A stretch of DNA of 64,000 bases, from contig JACKLQ010000001.1 of assembly GCA_024235835.1 (NCBI GenBank), positions 1,550,001 through 1,614,000 on the forward strand, in the 5' to 3' direction. Shown one piece after another: positions 17,477 through 25,690 of this stretch. Position numbers and translations under genes: made by a program. The stretch comes from Thiobacillus sp. Lineage in GTDB: Bacteria; Pseudomonadota; Gammaproteobacteria; Burkholderiales; Thiobacillaceae. Numbering within the stretch: position 1 is the stretch's first letter; each line of letters starts with the position of its first letter. Below the pieces are notes generated by a model. It saw nothing but the letters and a program-made list of their open reading frames with translations, was not told where the DNA came from and ran no database searches.

Positions 17477-17896
17477 CTATTTCAAAGCTTCCGGCCCCAG
17501 CACCGCCCGCACCACGTCGTCCACCGCCGGGGCGTAATCGCCCGGGGCGGACAGGGCTGGCAGTTCCGTCACCACGATGCGCCCGCCCTCGTTGCGCAGG
17601 CGATTGAGCCAAGGCCCGCCGGCGTGGGCCAGGCGGGATTCCAGCAGCACCAGGGCCTCGCAGCCGTCCTTGACCAGTTGCCCCAGGACCTCATCGACCT
17701 TGGCGGCATCCGCGTCTGGGTAGACCTCGGCGCCGATAAGGCTGAAGCCCTCGGTGAGGCCGGCGCTGCCCAGCACCACCAGGCGGGCACTGGAGGCGGT
17801 AAAGGGTAAAGGGTCCATGCCCTTGGCATTCAAGGGCGAAGGGTGAACACCCCCCAACCCTTCTCCCTTCTCCCTTCCACCTTCACGGATTTTCAT
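17477..17896 (-). CDS. ntpF: V/A-type ATPase subunit F with repeat-derived N-terminal insertion
   Basis: Subunit F binds the D shaft and modulates the motor. The core (ARLVVLGSAGLTEGFSLIGAEV.. to the end) is a normal F fold of about 100 residues with LLES and a C-terminal helix. The ATG at 17896 overlaps the ntpK stop as ATGA and gives MKI, the usual start of this family. The next roughly 30 residues (EGGREKGEG.. MDPLPFT) are encoded by a phased heptamer array at 17798-17888, so they look like an in-frame insertion after codon 4. An internal ATG at 17818 could give a 113-aa form, but it too lies within the array. Confidence 0.85.
   Translation of the reverse strand: MKIREGGREKGEGLGGVHPSPLNAKGMDPLPFTASSARLVVLGSAGLTEGFSLIGAEVYPDADAAKVDEVLGQLVKDGCEALVLLESRLAHAGGPWLNRLRNEGGRIVVTELPALSAPGDYAPAVDDVVRAVLGPEALK
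17798..17888. repeat. heptamer repeat array inside the 5' end of ntpF
   Basis: Thirteen in-phase heptamers run from 17798 to 17888, starting GGTAAAG, GGTAAAG, GGTCCAT, then AGGGCGA, AGGGTGA, and after a C-rich centre TTCTCCC, TTCTCCC, TTCCACC, TTCACGG. The two halves are roughly complementary. The array overlaps the coding start of ntpF and encodes most of its extra N-terminal residues. Confidence 0.8.
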
Positions 17897-18336
17897 ATCT
17901 TGCCCAGCATCAGGATGGACATGACCAGACCGTAGATGGCCACGCCTTCAGCCAGGCCCATGTAGATCAAGGTACGGCCGAACATTTCCGGCTTCTCGGC
18001 GATCACCGCCAGGGCTGCGGACCCCACGGGGCCCAGGGCCAGGCCGGCACCGATGGCTGCCAGGGCCGTGGGCAGTCCAATGCCGATCAGGGCAAGGCCC
18101 TTGCCCAGGGAAATTTCCATCGCGCCGGCAGCGACCGCCGACTCGGCGGCCATGACTTCCTGCACGCCCAAGAGAAGAGCGGTAGCCAGGCCGGCGCCAA
18201 AGATCAGAAAATTTGACAGCACGCCGGCCTTGAGCCAACGGGGTGGCGGTAGCTTGCGTGGCTTCAGTTCCAGCCACACCCCCGCACCGATGGTGGCCAA
18301 CACGGAAAGACCCAACAGGGCGATCAGCCAGTTCAT
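17893..18336 (-). CDS. ntpK: V/A-type ATPase membrane ring subunit K (proteolipid)
   Basis: The 147-aa protein has four predicted membrane helices and one clear ion-binding glutamate in the last helix (GLAEGVAIYGLV, about residue 129). It is the rotor-ring subunit that carries the coupling ion across the membrane. The Thr-Gln pair and second Gln typical of Na+-binding rings such as Enterococcus NtpK are not both evident (the second helix reads LLLGVQE), so proton coupling seems more likely, though this is inference. AAAGGAG lies 5 nt before the ATG at 18336. A 105-nt gap separates it from ntpI. Confidence 0.92.
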   Translation of the reverse strand: MNWLIALLGLSVLATIGAGVWLELKPRKLPPPRWLKAGVLSNFLIFGAGLATALLLGVQEVMAAESAVAAGAMEISLGKGLALIGIGLPTALAAIGAGLALGPVGSAALAVIAEKPEMFGRTLIYMGLAEGVAIYGLVMSILMLGKI

Positions 18337-18441
18337 TTACGACTCCTTTCTAACAAGAAACACGCCGGGCCGGCCCAAAGGTTTCTCGAGCACCCTTGGG
18401 GGGCCCAATACACGGTGGAGGGACGGGGGTTGTTCATGGCG

Positions 18442-20340
18442 CTAACGGTCCGCCAGCCGCAAGGGCGCGAACTCCGTGCCATCGCCGCTGAAGAAACGGG
18501 AAAATCCTTCGTAGTACATGAGACGCAGGGCCTGGATGGCGACGATGCCGCCCTCCAGGACGATGATGACAACGTTACCCAGAAGGATGGTGATGCCATG
18601 GCCCACAGCCTCCAGGCCGTTGGCGATGGTGAACACGGCCAGGGCCAGGGCCACATGGTTCAGGCTGAAGGCCGCCACCCGCATGAAGGACAGGGTGTTG
18701 GCGAACAGGTTGATGCCTGTTTCCAGGGTTTCGATGGCGGTGACCAGGGCCCGTTCGCCCAGGGAGGCCCGGGTCTCCATCCACTTGAAGACGGCCACCA
18801 CGATGATGCCGCACAAAGCCAACAGCCAGGCGGTTTGCCCCAGGCCCGACATGGCCGGCATGCCGGCGCTGGCGGCAAGACCACCCGCGGCTCCCAGGTA
18901 GAACACCAGGCCAGCCAGACCAGTGGAATCGAACAGGGCCTCCACCATTTGCCCTTCCTGCAGGCGGTTGTAAATGCTGGCCAGCAACGTGAAGACAATG
19001 AAGCCAATGCCGAACAGGACCGCCACGGTGAGGATGCGGGTGGGATCGTGCAGGGGGGACAGCCATACCGGCTCCATGAGGTCCTCGTAGCCGAACACGC
19101 TGCCATAGAGAAAACCGAAGCCCACGGAAGAAAGGCCGGCGGCGACACCCACCCAGGCCGCACGGCCCAGCTTGCCAAGCAGCAACAGGGACAGCACGGC
19201 GATCACGCCGCCATGGCCCACGTCGCCGAACATGGCGCCGAACAGCAGCAGGTAGGTCAGGGCGAACAGCAGCGAAGGATCGAATTCGCCGTAGCGGGGA
19301 ATGCCATAGCTCTTCACAAGAGGTACGAAGGGTTTCAGCCAGGCCGGATAGGTGAGGTAGGAGGGGATGTCCCGGCGCTCGCCAGGCTGGGGGCTCCGGG
19401 CGTGCAGCAGGTGCCGCTCGGCGAAGCGGGATCCCAGGGCTGCCCGCAGATGGGGCACCTGGTCCCGGGGTACCCAGCCACTGAACTGGGCCAGCTGGCC
19501 ATTGCCGCGGAAACCGCCCAGGGCGGTCTCCGCCAAGGGGCGGGCCATGCGCAGCAGCAGGCGTGCCTGGGAGAGCCACTCCGCCTGCTTGCCCAGACTC
19601 TCCACCTTGAGGTCGCAATAAGCCCGCTCGGCCAGGGTCAGGCGCTGTTCCTCCTGCTCCAGGAAGCGGGCAGCCACCTCGGGATGGGCCTGAAGTTCGG
19701 GGGGGATGTTGAGTTCCCGCCAGCCGGCCTGGGACAGCACACCGCCCAGTTCTCCAGCGGAGCGGGGCCCGGCCACCACGGCAAAGGCCTGCTCCTCGTC
19801 CTGGTCGAACACGGTGAGCAGGTAGCCCGCCAGGGCCAGGGCCTCCCGCAGGCGCTTCACGTTTGCCTTGGGCGCCTGGCCGATGCGCACGTCCAGCAAT
19901 TCGCCTGGTCGCACCAGGCGGGAAAGGTCCACGTCCAGGGCCTTGAGCCGTGCGAAAGACTCCCTCAGCGCCGACAGGCGGCGCAGGTCTTCCTCGATGC
20001 GACGGCCTCTGTCCGAGCAGGTGGAGCATTGCCGCCACAGATCCCGCAGGCGGTTGTTGATGCCCTGCAGTTCCCGCAGATTGGGGGCAATGGCATTGGT
20101 TGGCAGGGGTGCGCACTCTTGGTGGCCGCACATTTCACTGATCTTGCCCAGGCGGGCTTCAGCCTCCAGATAGACCTCCCGGTACTCATCGCCGGGTTGG
20201 TCCGGGAAGTGGACGGCGGCCTCCTCGTCCAGGGGCACCGGGCTGAAATGCCCGAATTGGGCCAGCAGCAGGGCAGCGTCCTGGGCCTCGCTGGCCAGGA
20301 CCACCAACTGGATGCGGGACATGGGCAGGGCGCGATACAT
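18442..20340 (-). CDS. ntpI: V/A-type ATPase subunit I (membrane stator, a-subunit homologue)
   Basis: The 632-aa protein has a cytoplasmic N-terminal half (about residues 1-330) with coiled coils and a C-terminal half with about seven or eight membrane helices. The conserved arginine that faces the ring glutamate is visible in SFMRVAAFSLNHVALAL, and the GDVGHGG loop in the middle is typical. It forms the ion half-channels. The ATG shares its A with the ntpC stop (TGATG), so the two genes are translationally coupled. Length is at the lower end for the family. Confidence 0.95.
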   Translation of the reverse strand: MYRALPMSRIQLVVLASEAQDAALLLAQFGHFSPVPLDEEAAVHFPDQPGDEYREVYLEAEARLGKISEMCGHQECAPLPTNAIAPNLRELQGINNRLRDLWRQCSTCSDRGRRIEEDLRRLSALRESFARLKALDVDLSRLVRPGELLDVRIGQAPKANVKRLREALALAGYLLTVFDQDEEQAFAVVAGPRSAGELGGVLSQAGWRELNIPPELQAHPEVAARFLEQEEQRLTLAERAYCDLKVESLGKQAEWLSQARLLLRMARPLAETALGGFRGNGQLAQFSGWVPRDQVPHLRAALGSRFAERHLLHARSPQPGERRDIPSYLTYPAWLKPFVPLVKSYGIPRYGEFDPSLLFALTYLLLFGAMFGDVGHGGVIAVLSLLLLGKLGRAAWVGVAAGLSSVGFGFLYGSVFGYEDLMEPVWLSPLHDPTRILTVAVLFGIGFIVFTLLASIYNRLQEGQMVEALFDSTGLAGLVFYLGAAGGLAASAGMPAMSGLGQTAWLLALCGIIVVAVFKWMETRASLGERALVTAIETLETGINLFANTLSFMRVAAFSLNHVALALAVFTIANGLEAVGHGITILLGNVVIIVLEGGIVAIQALRLMYYEGFSRFFSGDGTEFAPLRLADR

Positions 20341-21365
20341 CAGTGGGTCTCCTGGATAAGGCCGCCCAGGGTCTGGGCGATCACATCCGTGTCCAGGCCC
20401 AGATTGCGGCCCCGCATCAGTCCGCGCACGGCGCGCAGGTTGCGTTCGCGCAGGATCAGGTAGGCAAAGGCCCGGGCCAGGGCGGGAGCGTTGCTGCCCA
20501 GGACCCGGGCGGCTTCCTGGGCGGCGGCGCCTTCCATGCGGGCGAACACCTCCGGGATGCCGGTCACGCCGGCCAGCAGGCTGCGCAGACTGTCAGGCAG
20601 GTCCTCCAGCACTGCGTCCACGCTCTCCCGGGCGGCCAGATCCTTGAGGCGGGCAGCCGACAGGCGGTAGTGGGCGGCCACCAGCAGGTAGTACACCTGG
20701 GCGGGGGGCAGCAGGTAATTGAAGCGGAAGCGCAACAACCACACCAGGCTGATGCGGTCGATGAGGGGCCCCATGAGCCGGGCCAGTGCCGGAGTCTCCC
20801 TTTCCAGCGACCGGGCGCGTCGGGCCAGTCCCTCGTAATACTCCCGGTCCAGCACGGCATCCAGCACGAAGGGGTCGCGGCTGTCCTCGAAGGCCAGGCG
20901 GGCCGCGCGCACGATGCCGGCGTAATGCCCCGCTTCCAGGCGGCGCAGCAGTTCGTTCACGTCCTCCACATGGGCCAGTTCCTGGACATCCAGCCGTGCG
21001 AAGGCCCCCATGGGGGTCAGGCGGCCGAGAAGGGAGGCGGGCCGCTCGTCCGTCATCTTGCCGCGCAGCAGGGTCTTGAGGTTGCTGACCTCGAAGCGCT
21101 CGATCCAGTAGATGAGGAAGTTGCGGGCCTCCCCGGCCAGGGGGCGGATCAGCACCCGGGTTTCTTCCAGCATCTCTGCAATGATGCGCTGCTCCAGGGA
21201 GCGCAGGTCCTTGTTGTCGAAGCCGGCTGCCAGTTGCGGCAGGCCCCGGGTGCCCAGGGCCTCCGCCATCTCCGCATCCGGCGTGCGCAACACGGCGTCA
21301 TAGTCCCCCGGTTGCCAGAGGCGCCCGGAGAAGAGACTGACACGCGTATTCAGATAGGCTGACAC
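20340..21365 (-). CDS. ntpC: V/A-type ATPase subunit C (rotor socket)
   Basis: Subunit C is the funnel-shaped adaptor that joins the central stalk to the membrane ring. The 341-aa all-helical protein starts with the family pattern AYLNTRVSLFSGRL and has the three-fold repeated helical layout with an Arg- and Ala-rich C terminus. The GTG at 21365 is chosen because family members begin right at this motif; a TTG at 21392 would add nine residues. It is followed directly by ntpI with a 1-nt overlap. Confidence 0.88.
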   Translation of the reverse strand: MSAYLNTRVSLFSGRLWQPGDYDAVLRTPDAEMAEALGTRGLPQLAAGFDNKDLRSLEQRIIAEMLEETRVLIRPLAGEARNFLIYWIERFEVSNLKTLLRGKMTDERPASLLGRLTPMGAFARLDVQELAHVEDVNELLRRLEAGHYAGIVRAARLAFEDSRDPFVLDAVLDREYYEGLARRARSLERETPALARLMGPLIDRISLVWLLRFRFNYLLPPAQVYYLLVAAHYRLSAARLKDLAARESVDAVLEDLPDSLRSLLAGVTGIPEVFARMEGAAAQEAARVLGSNAPALARAFAYLILRERNLRAVRGLMRGRNLGLDTDVIAQTLGGLIQETH

Positions 21366-21401
21366 AACTTCACCCAAGCAAACGTGGGGCAAGCAAAGCC
21401 A

Positions 21402-21719
21402 TCAAAGGGCTGGGTCGAGCAGCAGGTTCAGCGCGGCTTCGACCGCCTCCTCTTCGTGGCGCGAGGCCAGGTCACGCAAATTGCGCTGGCGCTCCTCGTA
21501 TTTTCGGGCCAACTCGGCCACCGCCTGGTCGGCCCGACCCCGAGCATCTTTCAGGAAGGGCGCTCGCAACTCCGAGCGTCCCGCCTCGAAGCGAACCTCC
21601 GCATCCCGGGCAGCGGCGAGGGCCTCATCCAGCAAGCGCTGGCGGTCCTGGCTGGCCAACTCGATGATTTCCCGGGCACGGGCCTCGGCATCCAGCAGCC
21701 TCTTTAGTGCATCGTCCAT
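21402..21719 (-). CDS. V/A-type ATPase G/H-like peripheral stalk subunit
   Basis: The 105-aa protein is a single long charged helix (residues 1-100) rich in Ala, Glu and Arg, with MDDALKRLLDAEARAREII at the start. That is the pattern of the G/H stator subunit that pairs with subunit E as a coiled coil. It is the first gene of the ATPase operon and ends close to ntpC. The ATG at 21719 is chosen over 21818 because the helical repeat begins there. Identification rests on position and composition more than on specific residues. Confidence 0.8.
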   Translation of the reverse strand: MDDALKRLLDAEARAREIIELASQDRQRLLDEALAAARDAEVRFEAGRSELRAPFLKDARGRADQAVAELARKYEERQRNLRDLASRHEEEAVEAALNLLLDPAL

Positions 21720-21878
21720 GATGAAGACCTGGTTCTTTCTTGCGCCACCATCCGTGAACATGAAAGCCACCCGGCCCTGGCAGCAAGGACCTTGGTGCTC
21801 TGCGTCCTGTCCTGCCATGAAGGGTGGTGCTGGGATTTCATCTTCGTCCTCGCGGCTTGCTTTCCATGTCCGGCAGTC

Positions 21879-22115
21879 TCACTGGGGCAAGGCCTGGTTC
21901 GGGGCGACGCCGTACTTGCGCCGACGCGCCCGTCCCCAGGGACATCCGCCCAGGGTAATGGCCAGTTCAAGCCTCTGCACCGACACGGCCCAGGGCACGC
22001 CCTTGCGGGCCCGGGTGCAGATGGGGCATCCGTCCTCGCAGTATTCCGGGTCGGACAGGTGCAGGAGGGGCATTTTCCAGCCACCCCAGCCATAGACTCT
22101 TGGTTCGCGTTTCAT
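21879..22115 (-). CDS. small Cys-rich unknown protein downstream of the hydrogenase large subunit
   Basis: The 78-aa protein is not recognised. It has a strong AGGAGGG sequence 7 nt before its ATG at 22115, so it is very likely translated. Residues 26-33 read C-EDG-C-PI-C, a possible metal-binding cluster (C26, C30, C33), and a further Cys lies at about residue 58; the C terminus is basic (RARRRK). It starts 33 nt after the large subunit gene and precedes the V-ATPase G-like gene by 159 nt. It could be an accessory, maturation or electron-transfer factor for the hydrogenase, but this is only positional inference. Confidence 0.75.
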   Translation of the reverse strand: MKREPRVYGWGGWKMPLLHLSDPEYCEDGCPICTRARKGVPWAVSVQRLELAITLGGCPWGRARRRKYGVAPNQALPQ

Positions 22116-22148
22116 GGTGCAGCCCTCCTGAAAGGACTCCGATTACTC

Positions 22149-23942
22149 CTACTTCACCTTCACCTGCACCAGTTCCTCGCCTTCAGGATCGCTCACATGC
22201 ACCGCGCAGGCGATGCAGGGGTCAAAGGAGTGGATGGTGCGCAGGATCTCGATGGGTTGCTTGGGGTCGTGCATGACGTGGTTGTCCTGCAGGGCCGCCT
22301 CGTAGGGACCAGACTGGCCCGCCGCGTCACGGGGACCGGCATTCCAGGTGCTGGGCACCACGGCCTGGTAGTTGGCGATGCGGCCGTCCTCGATGACGAT
22401 CCAGTGGGACAGGCCGCCCCGGGGAGCCTCGGTAAGGCCCACGCCGTGCATGGACTTGGCCCAGGTGGAGGGGTCCCAGTACTGCTCGTTAAAGGTGCGC
22501 ACGTCGCCTGCCTTGATGTTGGCGATGAGCTGGTCGTACCAACCCTGCATGGCGTCCGCCAGTATCTTGCTCTCCAGGGTGCGGGCGGCGGTGCGGCCCA
22601 GGGTGGAGAACAGGGCCTGCACGGGAACATCCAGGTGCTTGAGGGTGAAGTTGACCAGGTCCTGGGTCTGCTTGTGGCCCTTGCCGTACATGACCAGCAC
22701 CCGGGCCAGGGGACCCACTTCCACGGGCTTGCCCTTCCAGCGCGGCGACTTGAGCCAGGAATACTTCTCTTCCACGTTCAGGTAGTCGTAAGGCGGCTTG
22801 GGCCCGGTGAAGTTGAACTCGGTCTCACCCTTCCAGGGGTGCAGGCCCTTGGCATCGCCCTCGCCGTACTTGTACCAGGCGTGGGTGACGAATTCCTGGA
22901 TCTCGTCGTCCGCGTCCAGGTCGATGTCGTGGACCTTGGAGATGTCCCGGTCCAGAATGACGCCGCGCGGGATGAGGAAGGAATCCGGCGTCCACATGTC
23001 CTTGTCCGGCAGGTCGCCGAAGGACAGGAAGTTGCCCACACCCTCGCCCCGGCCGCCCCAGTCCTTGTAGAAGCCGGCGATGGCCAGGGTGTCCGGCACG
23101 TAGACGTTGTCCACGAAGTCCCGCATCTGCCTGATGACGTTCTGCACCGTCTGCAGGCCCACCAGATTGACGGCGGTGGCGTCCTGGCCGCCCCGGTAGC
23201 GGGGGCCGGCGCCCTTGCCGGGATGGTCCACGTGCACGCTGATGGCTGCGGGGGAGCCGCCCACCAGGAAGTTGGGGTGGGGGTTCTTGCCGCCGAAGAT
23301 GGCATGCAGCTTCACCACGTCCCGTTGCCAGGCCAGGGCTTCCAGGTAATGGGCCACGGCCATGAGGTTGGCCTCGGGGGGCAGCTTGTAGGCCGGGTGT
23401 CCCCAGTAGGCGTTGGCAAAGATACCCAGTTGGCCCTGCTCGACGAAGGTCTTCACCCGCTTCTGCACGTCGGCGAAGTAGCCGGGGGAGGACTTGGGCC
23501 AGCCTGAAATGCTTTGTGCCAAAGCGGAGGTGGCCTTGGGATCGGCCTTCAGCGCTGAAACCACGTCTACCCAGTCCAGGGCATGCAGGTGGTAGAAATG
23601 CATGACGTGGTCGTGCACGAACTGGGCGGCGATCATCAGGTTGCGGATCAGTTCCGCGTTGGGCGGGAGACGGTAATCCGGGAATGACCTGTGGATGGCG
23701 TCTTCCACGGAGCGCACCGAGGCCACGCCGTGCACCAGGGTGCAGACGCCACAGATGCGCTGGGCAAAGGCCCAGGCGTCCCGGGGGTCGCGACCCCGCA
23801 GGATGATCTCGATGCCGCGCACCATGGTGCCGGCGCTGGAAGCGCGGGTGATCTTGCCCGCCTCATCGGTTTCCGCCTCGATGCGCAGATGGCCTTCGAT
23901 GCGGGTGATGGGATCGACGACGATGCGTTGTGCTGTACTCAT
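22149..23942 (-). CDS. hynL: [NiFe] hydrogenase large subunit (Isp-type, group 1e-like)
   Basis: This 597-aa protein carries the Ni-Fe(CN)2CO active site. The N-terminal ligand motif RICGVC gives C64 and C67, and the C-terminal motif DPCIACAVH gives C576 and C579. Maturation should cut after H582, removing a 15-residue tail. Both motifs are of the uptake, membrane-associated group 1 type. The gene lies four genes after the small subunit, with isp1, isp2 and a 148-aa unknown between, the split arrangement known from Allochromatium and Thiocapsa HynSL. It oxidises periplasmic H2 and probably feeds electrons to quinone through Isp1/Isp2. Confidence 0.96.
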   Translation of the reverse strand: MSTAQRIVVDPITRIEGHLRIEAETDEAGKITRASSAGTMVRGIEIILRGRDPRDAWAFAQRICGVCTLVHGVASVRSVEDAIHRSFPDYRLPPNAELIRNLMIAAQFVHDHVMHFYHLHALDWVDVVSALKADPKATSALAQSISGWPKSSPGYFADVQKRVKTFVEQGQLGIFANAYWGHPAYKLPPEANLMAVAHYLEALAWQRDVVKLHAIFGGKNPHPNFLVGGSPAAISVHVDHPGKGAGPRYRGGQDATAVNLVGLQTVQNVIRQMRDFVDNVYVPDTLAIAGFYKDWGGRGEGVGNFLSFGDLPDKDMWTPDSFLIPRGVILDRDISKVHDIDLDADDEIQEFVTHAWYKYGEGDAKGLHPWKGETEFNFTGPKPPYDYLNVEEKYSWLKSPRWKGKPVEVGPLARVLVMYGKGHKQTQDLVNFTLKHLDVPVQALFSTLGRTAARTLESKILADAMQGWYDQLIANIKAGDVRTFNEQYWDPSTWAKSMHGVGLTEAPRGGLSHWIVIEDGRIANYQAVVPSTWNAGPRDAAGQSGPYEAALQDNHVMHDPKQPIEILRTIHSFDPCIACAVHVSDPEGEELVQVKVK

Positions 23943-23949
23943 GGTGTCC

Positions 23950-24396
23950 TCAGGCTTTCAGGATTTCATCCAGGATGGCGTATTGGGCCTCGGCCTCGCG
24001 GGTTTCCGTACCCACGCCATCGGCCAGGCTCTGGAAGGTACGGGCCATGCGGGCGTGCATGGCGGCATCCCAGGCAATGCTTTCTCCCGCCACGATGGCC
24101 TTCACGCAGCTGACCGCCGCCTTGGCCACGAAATGGCCGGCCTGGGCGCCCCAATCCGCCTCCCGTCCGCATTGGGTGAAGCTTTCCACCCGGGCAGTGT
24201 TGGCCGCCTGGAACAGGACTTCCCGTTCCGCCTCCTGCAGATCGCCCCGTTGGGCAGCCTCCACGGAAGCGCGCACGCGCACATCTCCGGAAAGGTCCAA
24301 CACCCTTTCCACGAACCGGGCCGCGGCACGGCGTTGGCGGGCCGGATCCAGGCCGCTGAGGGCCGACTTGAATTCAGAGTCATTGTGGATGGTCAT
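23950..24396 (-). CDS. unknown 148-aa helical protein inside the hydrogenase operon
   Basis: I do not recognise this family. The protein is soluble and nearly all alpha-helical, Ala-rich, with no signal peptide and only two cysteines (in FTQCGREADWG and SCVKAI). It lies 4 nt after isp2 and 7 nt before hynL, so it is firmly inside the operon and is very probably made with the hydrogenase. The segment DWGAQAGHFVAKAAVSCVKA looks like a conserved helix pair. A role as a chaperone or assembly factor for the large subunit is plausible but unproven. Confidence 0.8.
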   Translation of the reverse strand: MTIHNDSEFKSALSGLDPARQRRAAARFVERVLDLSGDVRVRASVEAAQRGDLQEAEREVLFQAANTARVESFTQCGREADWGAQAGHFVAKAAVSCVKAIVAGESIAWDAAMHARMARTFQSLADGVGTETREAEAQYAILDEILKA

Positions 24397-24400
24397 GGCT

Positions 24401-25690
24401 TCAGGCTCCTTGCGCGGGGGCTGACTCGGTTTTGGCTTCGGGAATGTGCTCGGCGAGCATTTCCGTCAGGCCAACCACCGGGATGTCCATCTGGTAATGC
24501 TCCAGGCCTTCTTCCAGCACGATGCGGCAGTTGGCGCAGGCGGTCACCAGACGGTCCGGCTTGACGGCCTCCAGTTGGGATTTCTTCTTCTTGAAGGCCT
24601 CCAGGCGCAACTCCTCGCCTTCCTCGATGGCGGAGGCACCGCCGCCGCCGCCGCAACACCAGTTCATGAAGCCGGCATCGGGCATTTCCACGAAATTGGC
24701 CGCCACCTGGTTCATCAGGCTGCGCTGCCGCTTGATGACGCCGCCGCGACGGGCCAGCTGGCACGGGTCGTGGAAGGTGAGGCGGTCGGTTTCCTTGCCC
24801 TCGGTCTTGAGCAGGCCCAGTTCCTGGAACTCGCCCAGCACCTCGATGATGTGCTTGACCTCGAACGTGAACGGCCGGCCCACCAGGTTGGCACCTTCCC
24901 AGCGCAGGGCGGTGTAGGCGTGTCCGCACTCGGGGCTGATCACACATTTGACCTTGAGGCGCTCGGCCCCCTCGACGATGCGGGAGACGATGACCCGGGC
25001 CAGGTCCGAGTTGCCGATCTGCATGCCCGCGTTGGTGGCCTCGAAGGCGGTGGAGCAGAGGGTCCAGGTCTTGCCGGCCTGCTGCATGATCTTGGCGATG
25101 GCCCCCAGGTATTCGGGGAAGTTGATGATCTCCATGGAGGAGAGCATCACCATGTACTCGGCCCCTTCCGCGTCCATCGGAATGGGAATGCCGTAGTCCT
25201 CTTCCACGTGCTTCATCTGGGCCTTCACCGCGGGCAGCTTCACGCCCATGGGACTGCCGATGGTGACGGTGCGCTGGGCGGCACCCTTGATGCCCTCCGG
25301 GGCGTTGCCGGAGGCGGACATGCCTTCCCGGAACTTGCGCACCATGTAGACGATGTCATTGCCCACGGGGCAGACCACGGAGCAACGACCGCAGAGGGTG
25401 CAGGAGTTGTAAACCAGTTCCTGCCACTCGGCCAGTTCCGCGTCGGTGACGGGTTTGGACAGGCCCACCAGCTTGGCCAGCCGACCCAGCAGGGTGTATT
25501 CCTGCTCATACACACGGCGCAGGGGCTCCAGCTTGTGGATGGGCGTGTATTTGGGATCGCCTGTCTCGGTGTAGAAAAGGCAGGCTTCGGCGCAGAGGCC
25601 GCAATGGACGCAGCTGTTGAAGTAGCTGGCGATGGGCGCGTCGATGACTTCTTTCAGGACGCGCACGCCCTTGTCTAGTGACGCGCTCAT
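24401..25690 (-). CDS. isp2: HdrD/DsrK-like iron-sulfur protein of the hydrogenase (Isp2)
   Basis: The 429-aa cytoplasmic protein has two [4Fe-4S] motifs near the N terminus (CVHCGLCAEAC and CTLCGRCSVVC) and C-terminal CCG-type cysteine motifs (FHDPCQLAR, then NWCCGGGGG and ACANCR), as in heterodisulfide reductase subunit D and DsrK. In Isp-type hydrogenases this protein works with the cytochrome b Isp1 in electron transfer across the membrane. Its ATG overlaps the isp1 stop (ATGA), which shows coupled expression. The final acceptor (quinone, disulfide or sulfur) cannot be told here. Confidence 0.92.
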   Translation of the reverse strand: MSASLDKGVRVLKEVIDAPIASYFNSCVHCGLCAEACLFYTETGDPKYTPIHKLEPLRRVYEQEYTLLGRLAKLVGLSKPVTDAELAEWQELVYNSCTLCGRCSVVCPVGNDIVYMVRKFREGMSASGNAPEGIKGAAQRTVTIGSPMGVKLPAVKAQMKHVEEDYGIPIPMDAEGAEYMVMLSSMEIINFPEYLGAIAKIMQQAGKTWTLCSTAFEATNAGMQIGNSDLARVIVSRIVEGAERLKVKCVISPECGHAYTALRWEGANLVGRPFTFEVKHIIEVLGEFQELGLLKTEGKETDRLTFHDPCQLARRGGVIKRQRSLMNQVAANFVEMPDAGFMNWCCGGGGGASAIEEGEELRLEAFKKKKSQLEAVKPDRLVTACANCRIVLEEGLEHYQMDIPVVGLTEMLAEHIPEAKTESAPAQGA

